Below, one piece after another: positions 53,808-61,114 of a stretch of DNA of 64,000 bases. Positions within the stretch are counted from its first letter, which is position 1; the number at the start of each line of letters is the position of its first letter. Position numbers and translations under genes: made by a program. Source of the stretch: Desulfamplus magnetovallimortis (GTDB taxonomy: Bacteria; Desulfobacterota; Desulfobacteria; Desulfobacterales; Desulfobacteraceae); NCBI RefSeq assembly GCF_900170035.1, contig NZ_LT828541.1, positions 212,172-276,171 on the forward strand, written 5' to 3'. The notes under the pieces were generated by a model. That model made no database searches. It was given only the letters and a program-made list of their open reading frames with translations, and was not told the origin of the DNA.

Positions 53808-55007
53808 TTAAAAATCAAGAATTGCAGCATGAAGTTCAAGACCTCCATGGAAAATGGGGATAAGCGAACCTGAGACAGGAAAAGAGTTCATAAGATTTCT
53901 CTCCGGCAAAATAATGGCTGCCCTCCAGCCTTTAAAGTCAGATGCAAGTTTTGACCCGATATCCCTGAACATTTTCCTTGTAATATCAGGAGAGCCAATA
54001 CGTTTCCCATAAGGAGGATTAAGAATAACAATGCCTTTATCCTTTGTCAGGATTTCAGGACGAAGATCAAAGAAATCCTGAGTCATTACCATAACAGAAG
54101 ATGCGAGTCCATGCTCAATTACTCTTCTTTCAAGCTCTTCTGCAATAGTTCCATCCTGATCGACTGCAAAAATTGAAGGCGTTTTCAGATAATTAATCTG
54201 CTCTGATGCCTTTTTTTTAAGATAATTCCAGCCAAGAGAGTTAAAGCATGGCCAATGCTCAAAGGCAAATCTTCTGAAATATCCCGCAGGTATGTTACAG
54301 GCCATCATTGCAGCTTCAATTGAAAACGAACCCGAGCCGCACATGCCGTCAATAAGTGGTAACTCCCTTGAATATCCGGCAGCAGAAAGAATGGCAAAGG
54401 CAATGGTCTCCCTGAGAGGTGCTACCCCAACACAGGTTCTTATGCCCCTTTTATGCAAAAGCGCTCCGCTGCTGTCTAAAGAAATTTCAAAACGGTCGTT
54501 TTCTCCTCTCACCATAACAGTCTGCCCGGCAGACTCGGCTGTAACGCTTTCATGGGGCAACAATTTATCAAAACGATCCATAATGCTTTGATGAACTCTC
54601 TGGGCAACTGCATCCTTATGATAAAGCCTTGAATTTCTAGTTGACACTTCGCAATGAACCACAGCTGAAGCCTGGAGATAAAGCTCCCATTCAAATGCAG
54701 ATAAAGTTTTTTTAAGTGTTCTGAAATTTTCAGCTTTGAATTTGCCAATGCGCATAATTACTCTTGAAGGGCTGCGCAACAAAAGATTGGCAGCACGGCA
54801 TGACTCAACCGTTCCTGTAAATTCAACTCCACCCGGAATCATACTGATCTCATCAAGTGGCAACGACAACTCCTGAAACATCGGCAACAAACTTGTCATC
54901 TCCCGATGGCAAAGACGTTTAAGCCCGGGAGCACACACTGCAAAAAAACGATGATTGCGGGCAGCGACCCTTCTTTTTACTCTTTTTTCAAAGGCACTTT
55001 TGGCCAT
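53808..55007 (-). CDS. THUMP-domain class I RNA methyltransferase (RlmL-N/Trm14-like)
   Basis: The 399-residue protein has an N-terminal THUMP-like part (CAPGLKRLCHREMTSLLP, GGVEFTGT) and a C-terminal SAM methyltransferase with PLIDGMCGSGSFSIEAAMMA, FAVDQD and the catalytic NPPYGKRIG motif (N-P-P-Y of N2-guanine methylases). Proteins of this type modify rRNA or tRNA guanines. The name RlmL would be too specific, because the second domain of E. coli RlmKL is missing. AGGAAAG precedes the ATG. Confidence 0.87.
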   Translation of the reverse strand: MAKSAFEKRVKRRVAARNHRFFAVCAPGLKRLCHREMTSLLPMFQELSLPLDEISMIPGGVEFTGTVESCRAANLLLRSPSRVIMRIGKFKAENFRTLKKTLSAFEWELYLQASAVVHCEVSTRNSRLYHKDAVAQRVHQSIMDRFDKLLPHESVTAESAGQTVMVRGENDRFEISLDSSGALLHKRGIRTCVGVAPLRETIAFAILSAAGYSRELPLIDGMCGSGSFSIEAAMMACNIPAGYFRRFAFEHWPCFNSLGWNYLKKKASEQINYLKTPSIFAVDQDGTIAEELERRVIEHGLASSVMVMTQDFFDLRPEILTKDKGIVILNPPYGKRIGSPDITRKMFRDIGSKLASDFKGWRAAIILPERNLMNSFPVSGSLIPIFHGGLELHAAILDF

Positions 55008-55039
55008 TATATCTTTCCTGTTTTAAATTTTTATAAAGC

Positions 55040-55458
55040 TGTCATGCTGCTGTTCTTTCAAGGTTTGATTGTCGGGTAAAAAACACTTCAAACCTTTGCA
55101 TTGCCTGTAAACTCACCCGACAGTTTCAACTTGAAGAAACACTACTTTGTTAGATTCATATTTCTGATTCTCGTGTTCTTTTGGCAAGAGAATCAGAAAA
55201 CCTCTTTGGCTCTGGCTTGTCCAGGTTAGGATACAACCAATTTATAATTGATGCAAAAAAAAATAATCTTCCTTCACCAATCCTGCGAACTGAACAAGTT
55301 ACAGCTTGCAGCACCCCCGAAAGGTGTAAGGAAGATATATCAATATACGGCACTTTTGATCCTTTTACCAAGCGGATCATCAACAAAAGATGCTTTTTAA
55401 AACATTCATCATCTCATACCCGGACATCTCAGCTTTCAGGCATCTTTCATATCATCTA
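55040..55458. repeat. family G repeat, hairpin and unassigned DNA before the GAF gene
   Basis: Family G (about 55040-55140) has TTCAAGGTTTGATTGTCGGG and CTCACCCGACAGTTTCAA, inverted relative to 21530-21620. A perfect hairpin TTCTGATTCTC/GAGAATCAGAA lies at 55162-55198. A family B half unit (GGCATCTTTCATATCATC) at about 55439 runs into the GAF gene's stop. A short frame in between is not convincing. Confidence 0.45.
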
Positions 55459-56070
55459 TTAAATATCCTTTACAGGAAAACTTACAGGAACCCCCTCATA
55501 TGGTGTTCTTCGGCGTGATGCAATGAATTGGGGATCCCTCATGGTCTTGAGAATTTCGATACTTTCTTTCATTCCCTTGTAATTTCTCGCCATTTCAATA
55601 GCCATGCCTGTCATCTGTGCCATTGCCTGGACAAAATTTACATCATCAAGGGTAAATTCCCACTTTTCTGCTGTATAGATACGAAGAGCACCGATCACAA
55701 GACTTCTGCAAACAATGGGAACAGAAAGAATTGATGAAATACCTTCCTTCTGTGCAGCATCAGGATACTGAAGCCTTGGATCATCAGACGTATCATAAAT
55801 TGCAACAGGTCCATCTTCAAGGGAAGCGGCAATGGATTTCAACGCACTGACAGGCCCCTTGTTAAGATAGTCTTCACTGAGCCCATAAGAAGCAGCCAAC
55901 TCAAGTTCCTCTGTTTTACGATTGACAAGAAAGACAGCACACCCTTTAACATCAAGGGTAGATTTGATGCTTTCCGTTGTAAGCAGAACAACTTCCTCTG
56001 GATCCTTGGAATGGGAAATTGCCCTGGTTACCTTAAGCAGGGTTTCGTAGTTGATAACTTGTTTTTTCAT
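55459..56070 (-). CDS. GAF-domain protein
   Basis: The 203-residue cytoplasmic protein is essentially one GAF domain (about 10-170): KGCAVFLVNRKTEELELAAS, an ISSILSVPIVCRSLVIGALR core and a closing FVQAMAQMTGMAIEMAR helix. There is no output domain, so it may be a stand-alone sensor or redox/ligand-binding partner. AGGAGG lies just before the ATG at 56070; an ATG at 56094 is less likely. Its TAA stop lies at the end of a family B repeat arm. Confidence 0.82.
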   Translation of the reverse strand: MKKQVINYETLLKVTRAISHSKDPEEVVLLTTESIKSTLDVKGCAVFLVNRKTEELELAASYGLSEDYLNKGPVSALKSIAASLEDGPVAIYDTSDDPRLQYPDAAQKEGISSILSVPIVCRSLVIGALRIYTAEKWEFTLDDVNFVQAMAQMTGMAIEMARNYKGMKESIEILKTMRDPQFIASRRRTPYEGVPVSFPVKDI

Positions 56071-56283
56071 TGTTCCTCCTTTTCTCATTCTCATATCTTC
56101 GAATGATAACAGAAGACAAGAACGCTTTCAGATTAACTTCAAAATGTCAATCAAGGCACAACAATGCTGTATATTGAATTTGCCGTCACTTTCTGTCACA
56201 AATTAAAATTATGCCGGACTTGCATGGAGGCGGGAATGTGTAAAAATATGCATATACGGCGTATCATAGATAACGGCAAAAAA

Positions 56284-56394
56284 TGGGCATCCTTCATTAT
56301 GACCTCGAAAGTACTTTACACTTTGAAGATGATACTCCTTAAAAATGGGGTTACCTTTCTGAAAAGTGTAAAGAGGTGAATGAAGCATGCCAAA
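56284..56394. repeat. family B element (complete copy)
   Basis: It starts GGCATCCTTCATTATG and ends GTGAATGAAGCATGCC, with inner arms CTTTACACTTTG and GAAAAGTGTAAAG. At 111 bp it is the clearest single family B unit. The remaining part of the 56071-56439 gap shows nothing I recognise. Confidence 0.7.
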
Positions 56395-56439
56395 AAATGT
56401 TGAAAGATCAGGGTGATATCCAAAAACATGTCGTTAATA

Positions 56440-58209
56440 TCACGATCCCATATACCATACTATTTTTTCAGACGTTCCAATCGTATTATTTTTACAAAAC
56501 AACAAAGCATCATGGGTAAAACCACCTGTGGAAAAAAAAGCAGGCAAAACAGTTTGGTCTTTTGAAAGGTCTGTTTTATCCTTTGAATAAGCAGCATAAA
56601 ATCTGAATTTCTCATAAAAGTGTTCTACAGAATCAAGACCGATTTTATCCTTTGTCTTTTTCACCTCCACAACCAAAACCCTTCCGCAATCGGATTCAGC
56701 CAGAATATCTATCTCCATCTCCTTACCATCCGGCCTTTGAAATTTTACACGTAGCTTTACATCAACAATGTTCAGCTCCACACTCTTAATTTCATCGGGA
56801 AAACCATCAAAATATGTCGAGGGGGTGAATCTTTTGCGGCTTCTGAAATCCGTTGCAAGCTGATATTCTGCAAATTTACCCACAAGATTATTGAGCCTTC
56901 CCTGAAGGGATTTTTTATCCCTTTGAAGACGATCAAGCTCTTCATGAAAATCCTTTCTCAAATCAGGCTCAAAGCTACTGATCTCCTTTTCAAAGCGGTT
57001 TCTTAAAATCAGATAAAGGGTGCCGTCCTGAAGCCCCCTGAAATCAATGTCTGAAACACCTTCTGTAAGAAGATCCGCCTTCACAAGGGTTCTTAATTTA
57101 TGCTGAATCTCCTGAACTGTGATATCAAGCCCTAAAGTTTCCTTAAGCTCCTTTGGAGTCCAGTAGCGGTCTGCATGTTTACTCGTATGGAGAAGAATCG
57201 TCTTGGCGTGGATGTCGTTTACACGCTGGAGCGTAAGTTCAATATATTCTCCCCAGGTCATGGACATCTCTGATTTTCTGTCTGATATCTCAAAATTTAC
57301 AGTATCAACAACTCCTTCACGGGTTGTTAAATCCTTGCCTTCAAACTCGCTTCCCATTACGCAAGATATGAAAAATGGATCTGACTGACATAGCTGATTG
57401 ATCTGAATCGCTGCTTCACTGGTCACTGCTTCTTCATAGTATTCAGAATATTTAAAAACTGCCTCAAGACCCTCTTCAGGAGTAAGGTAAGGGTTCAGGA
57501 AAAAGCGTTTCAACCGACCTGCTTCAAGGTATTGATCTAAAATTCCCACAAGCCAGCCAACATAGGAGCCGGTTACAAGCATGGGCGCTATTTTGGATTC
57601 TGATACTCCGTGAAAGCTGCCGGCAAGGGTTTCATCCTTTGCTGTTTCACAGCCTTCATCACGATATATGTATTCAGTTATATTCTGAAATTCATCAATT
57701 ATGACAAGAAAACGAATATCAAAAATCGCTGCATAGGATTCAGGTGCAGTGTAAGCAGTCTTCCACATTAAATCATATGCCCTGTTTTTTTTGTCATTTA
57801 GCAGTGAATCCACATCACTTACAAGATAATCATTGCCGTTGGCTTCAGCCCAGACTCTTATCTGTTTTAAATTTAATGGTTTTCTAATAAGCGTATCATC
57901 TCTTTCCACAAAAGATATATATTGAGATACAAAATTGCAAAAATAGTCAATGGCAAAAATAGGAAACCATTTTTTTGTTTCCGTTATTTCAAAAAAAAAT
58001 GGTATAATCTTACCATTTTCATTCCATAACTGGTTGAAAAGCCTCTGAATAAATGCTGTCTTTCCGCTTTTTCTTCGTGCAAGGATTACACGGGATTTGG
58101 AAATACGCTTTGGTATGCCACCAATCCATTTGTGGAAAAGGGCAAACTCTTTTTCACGGCCAACAAGAAGTTCCGGCTCGCCAATTCTCTCCGGCAAAGG
58201 GTATTTCAT
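56440..58209 (-). CDS. AAA ATPase with C-terminal PD-(D/E)XK nuclease-like domain
   Basis: The 589-residue protein has an N-terminal P-loop ATPase (about 10-260): LLVGREKEFALFHKW, Walker A ARRKSGKTAF and Walker B FLVIIDEFQ. A middle helical and winged-helix-like part follows (WTPKELKETLGLDI), then a coiled coil (about 425-455) and a C-terminal nuclease-like core EMEIDILAESDCGRVLVVEV-KK with the D...ExK pattern. This resembles archaeal-type ATPases with DUF234-like nuclease tails. Its role is unknown; a genome-defence or mobile-element function is possible but unproven. It stands alone between repeats. Confidence 0.75.
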   Translation of the reverse strand: MKYPLPERIGEPELLVGREKEFALFHKWIGGIPKRISKSRVILARRKSGKTAFIQRLFNQLWNENGKIIPFFFEITETKKWFPIFAIDYFCNFVSQYISFVERDDTLIRKPLNLKQIRVWAEANGNDYLVSDVDSLLNDKKNRAYDLMWKTAYTAPESYAAIFDIRFLVIIDEFQNITEYIYRDEGCETAKDETLAGSFHGVSESKIAPMLVTGSYVGWLVGILDQYLEAGRLKRFFLNPYLTPEEGLEAVFKYSEYYEEAVTSEAAIQINQLCQSDPFFISCVMGSEFEGKDLTTREGVVDTVNFEISDRKSEMSMTWGEYIELTLQRVNDIHAKTILLHTSKHADRYWTPKELKETLGLDITVQEIQHKLRTLVKADLLTEGVSDIDFRGLQDGTLYLILRNRFEKEISSFEPDLRKDFHEELDRLQRDKKSLQGRLNNLVGKFAEYQLATDFRSRKRFTPSTYFDGFPDEIKSVELNIVDVKLRVKFQRPDGKEMEIDILAESDCGRVLVVEVKKTKDKIGLDSVEHFYEKFRFYAAYSKDKTDLSKDQTVLPAFFSTGGFTHDALLFCKNNTIGTSEKIVWYMGS

Positions 58210-58242
58210 GTTTTTTATCCATTCAATTTGATGGTATCAATA

Positions 58243-58592
58243 AATGCCAAATATAGCTTTCCAGAAAAATATTTTGTTTTTTGGTAACCTGTCATGGCCG
58301 GAGTCCGGCCACCCCCGAATATGAAAATTTGTATCCATTTTCAAGGTAAACGGACATGATTGCGTATCAATCACCCCCAAATATAAAAATGATAGTCATT
58401 TTCACGGTAAACGGTCATGGCCGGCATTCAGCCACCCCCGAATATGGAAATTTGTATCTATTTCCACGGTAAAAAAATTAGGCATCTTTCATTTCCCAGT
58501 TTACACTTTCCCGAAAAGAATGCCCGTTTTTCGGGGATACTGTTATGGAAAGTGTAAAGTACTTTCTGTATGATATGAAGAATGCCCTAAAA
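58243..58592. repeat. family E fragment, family F array and family B copy
   Basis: Family F units alternate TGGCCG...CGGCCACCCCCGAATATG with TTTCACGGTAAACGGTCATGG (58280-58475). A family B unit follows (GGCATCTTTCATTTCCCAG to GATATGAAGAATGCC, 58482-58590). Family F reappears inverted on the other side of the next gene. Confidence 0.6.
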
Positions 58593-58677
58593 AAGCACTA
58601 AAATGTTATTTTTGAGAACATCACTTTTAGTATGTTACAGCTTGAAAAATCTTGAAGTAAGACTTTTAACAGACTTA

Positions 58678-59469
58678 TCAACTCTTTTTATTCTTTGATT
58701 TAAAAAAATCAGGATAGAGTTTTCTTGCACAGTCAGGGCAAATTCCGTGGCTGAATTGTGCATCAGAGTGTCTGCTTATATAGGCTTCGATCTGATTCCA
58801 GTATCCCTGGTCATCTCTGATCTGCTTACAGTTTGCACATATAGGTATCAAACCACTGAGCATTTTTACCTTTGCAAGCGCATCCTGAAGCTGAACCAGA
58901 AGCTTCTCCCTCTCCTCTTCAGCAGTCATCTCCTTAGTAACATCTGTAAGAGAACCAAGGGAAACATATATGCCATCTTCCTGATACCATTCAATATTGG
59001 CTTTATCATTCAACCATATCTCACCACGATTCTGAAGAGACATTTTATAAACTGCTTCTGTAACACCAGCAGAAACGCTTTCGCTTCTGAGGTGTTCTCT
59101 TTCACAGTTCAATGCATTTTGGGGAATCTGCTCCTTCCGGATGGTAGTGTCATCATTTTCATGCTTAACACCATATTTGTATATCCGGCTTTCAATGACG
59201 CTTCTGCAGAAAGCACCGGCTGTCTCTCCAGGCTCACATCCGAGAATTGAAGTTATCTTGTGGCATACATACTCATACCATATCTGCTTTTCATCCTCCT
59301 GCCATGCAGCAATATAAAGCATTGCAGGAGTGCCTGTTTTTTCTATGAGCTGAAAGGCATTGATACACTCAAGAATCCGGCCCTGAAGCATCTGACTGTA
59401 ATCTCCATTTAGAATACGGCCATGGTATCTGTAATCATTTGATGCTTTTTGAATTGAATTTGATATCAT
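58678..59469 (-). CDS. PAS-like sensor protein with C-terminal CxxC...CxxC tail
   Basis: The first 200 residues include a PAS/PAC-like ending (GEIWLNDKANIEWYQEDGIY, VSLGSLTDVTKEMTAEEERE). A short coiled coil leads to LSGLIPICANCKQIRDDQGY, then FSHGICPDCARKLYP. This tail with two CxxC pairs recurs at the end of many PAS and response-regulator proteins in Desulfobacterota and may bind metal. There is no kinase or GGDEF domain, so the output is unclear. The gene is bracketed by inverted family F repeats, as if moved or trapped as a cassette. Confidence 0.7.
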   Translation of the reverse strand: MISNSIQKASNDYRYHGRILNGDYSQMLQGRILECINAFQLIEKTGTPAMLYIAAWQEDEKQIWYEYVCHKITSILGCEPGETAGAFCRSVIESRIYKYGVKHENDDTTIRKEQIPQNALNCEREHLRSESVSAGVTEAVYKMSLQNRGEIWLNDKANIEWYQEDGIYVSLGSLTDVTKEMTAEEEREKLLVQLQDALAKVKMLSGLIPICANCKQIRDDQGYWNQIEAYISRHSDAQFSHGICPDCARKLYPDFFKSKNKKS

Positions 59470-59487
59470 GAGTTATCTTCTCTGCTT

Positions 59488-59770
59488 TTTACCGTGGAAA
59501 TGGATACATTATTTTCATGGTCGGGGGTGGCTGAGCGCCAGCCATGTCCGTTTACCGTGAAAATGACGGTAGTGTCATAAAAGTGTTGATATCTTTTTGT
59601 GAAAGCCCTGCTGAATCAAGGTTTGTGAAGAGCTCATCAACATATTTGGGACACCACCAAAATGACTATCATTTTTATATGTGGAGGTGATTGATACGTA
59701 ATCAATCATGCCTGTTTATCGTGGAAATGGATATATATTTACATCTTTTGTGGGGCTGCATTGAAGCCAT
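59488..59770. repeat. inverted family F array containing the second 91-bp MITE
   Basis: Compared with 58280-58475 this array is reverse-complemented (CCATGTCCGTTTACCGTGAA; ATATGTGGAGGTGATTGATA). Removing 59568-59666 (MITE plus one 8-bp duplication) restores a continuous family F unit. Confidence 0.7.
59568..59658. mobile_element. 91-bp MITE, copy 2, with perfect 8-bp target duplication
   Basis: Base-for-base the reverse complement of 14698-14788. It starts GGTAGTGTC, ends GACACCACC, and is flanked by AAAATGAC at 59560-59567 and 59659-59666. Confidence 0.92.
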
Positions 59771-59776
59771 GTCCAC

Positions 59777-59880
59777 TTAGGAATTAGTCTTAAATAACTT
59801 GCCCATTTGAGTACTTTGGGACTGATTTTAAACCTGTCTCAGTTCTTGAAAAGGGAAAGTGATTTCGTACTCATTCTTTA
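59777..59880. repeat. family D element next to a stop codon
   Basis: Starts TTAGGAATTAGTCTTAAATA and ends GATTTCGTACTCATTCTTTA, six bases from the TAA of the leftward 5'-nucleotidase gene. Confidence 0.65.
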
Positions 59881-59885
59881 GCCAA

Positions 59886-60854
59886 TTACATGGCAGCTTC
59901 ATCAGGACGGCTCAGGATGGATTCACTTCTGTACAGCACACGGCCTGAAGGTACAATTTTGGAGGCAGCATCAAGATGTATGATTTTATCATCAAAAAAT
60001 ATGTGTGGTCTGAATGCCTTCAAAACCTTATCTTTTCCAACTCCGCCAAGAAAAAAAGCCTCATCAATATAGACCCCCCAGTGTCTGAGGGTCTTTATCA
60101 CCCGCATCTCGGCAGGGCTGCTTCTTGCTGTGACAAGGGCTATTCTTACAGGAGAAAATTCCATTCGTATGGGAAGACGATCCTGCAGCCTGGAAAGTTT
60201 TTTCAAAAGAGTGGCATATGGCCCCTCTTCAAGGGGAATATTCTGTTTTTCATCCTCATCTTTCTGAAATTCAGATAGACCCTTTGTCTTATATACAATT
60301 TCACTGCTTTCATCAAAAAGGACAGCATCACCATCAAAAGCAATTCTCACCTGATCGGTCTCCATACCATCAATCTGCTCCGGAGGCGGAGTTACAACGG
60401 CTGCGGCACACGCACGGCTGTCAATCACCTTCTGAGCATCCTCTGCATTGGTGGTCAGAAAGAGGTCAACATCAAAGGCATCAAGATAGTCAACAACCGA
60501 CTCGCCTGCTGTAAAAGCAGACCTTGATATTGCAAGTTTATGATGTCTTATTGAGTTGAGTACACATATACCTGAATCAGGGCTGTTGCGTGACATAACT
60601 ACAACTTCAACAAGGGGAGGCTGATTTTCAACCTGATAACGGTTCAGATTGAGAAGGGCTTTAACCAATGGGTAACCTGTACCGGCAGCAAGGGGTTGCT
60701 CTTCAGTGGCCATCATCTGTTTTCGGTAAACTTCAATTGCGTTATCAGGGTTAAGCCTTGATGTTTCCCTGAAAACCCTGTCGATTTCACTTAAATCAAA
60801 TAGAGCGGTTGCAGAAATACCAACGACAAAAGTATCTGATAAATCCAAAGGCAT
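59886..60854 (-). CDS. 5'-nucleotidase, NT5C1-like family
   Basis: From the ATG at 60854 (GAGGA upstream) the protein has 322 residues. It matches the bacterial members of the cytosolic 5'-nucleotidase family: VVGISATALFDLSEIDRVFR, PLVEVVVMSRNSPDSGICVL, VRIAFDGDAVLFDESSEIVY with the catalytic DGDAVLFD aspartates, and IFFDDKIIHLDAA. The family dephosphorylates nucleoside monophosphates in the cytosol. An ATG at 60878 would start inside a family C repeat, whose left end also supplies part of the leader and SD. Confidence 0.85.
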   Translation of the reverse strand: MPLDLSDTFVVGISATALFDLSEIDRVFRETSRLNPDNAIEVYRKQMMATEEQPLAAGTGYPLVKALLNLNRYQVENQPPLVEVVVMSRNSPDSGICVLNSIRHHKLAISRSAFTAGESVVDYLDAFDVDLFLTTNAEDAQKVIDSRACAAAVVTPPPEQIDGMETDQVRIAFDGDAVLFDESSEIVYKTKGLSEFQKDEDEKQNIPLEEGPYATLLKKLSRLQDRLPIRMEFSPVRIALVTARSSPAEMRVIKTLRHWGVYIDEAFFLGGVGKDKVLKAFRPHIFFDDKIIHLDAASKIVPSGRVLYRSESILSRPDEAAM

Positions 60855-60863
60855 AATATTAAT

Positions 60864-61040
60864 CCTCAAAGTCCACACCTATGATCTTGTAAGCCTTGTA
60901 AACACTGTCTGAATCAGGATTCCCAAGATTAACAAGATAAGGCAGGATTATCTATCCTGAGCATCCTATCCATCCTGGTTATCCTGGTTCAGACAACTGC
61001 AATAACTTCTGAAAAAGCAATAAGATGTCGATTTTGAGTT
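60864..61040. mobile_element. family C MITE-like element upstream of the nucleotidase gene
   Basis: Left end CCTCAAAGTCCACACC, right end TGTCGATTTTGAGTTAA, inner palindrome CTGAATCAGGATTCCCAAG ... ATCCTGGTTCAGAC. A family B half unit follows (GACATCCTTCATATCATCCC, TTTTACACTTTTT; 61057-61095) and ends close to the kinase stop. Confidence 0.65.
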
Positions 61041-61114
61041 AATCATCCTGATTTGACATCCTTCATATCATCCCGAAACTATTTTACACTTTTTTTGATG
61101 GGAATGCGCCGACT

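Noticed and set aside
55156-55462. Overlapping small frames on both strands before the GAF gene
   Set aside because: No SD, no family resemblance, and the sequence includes a perfect hairpin and repeat arms.
58280-58475. Regularly spaced repeats suggesting a CRISPR array
   Set aside because: The units are palindromic, imperfect and unequal in spacing, with no cas genes; they fit dispersed intergenic repeats.
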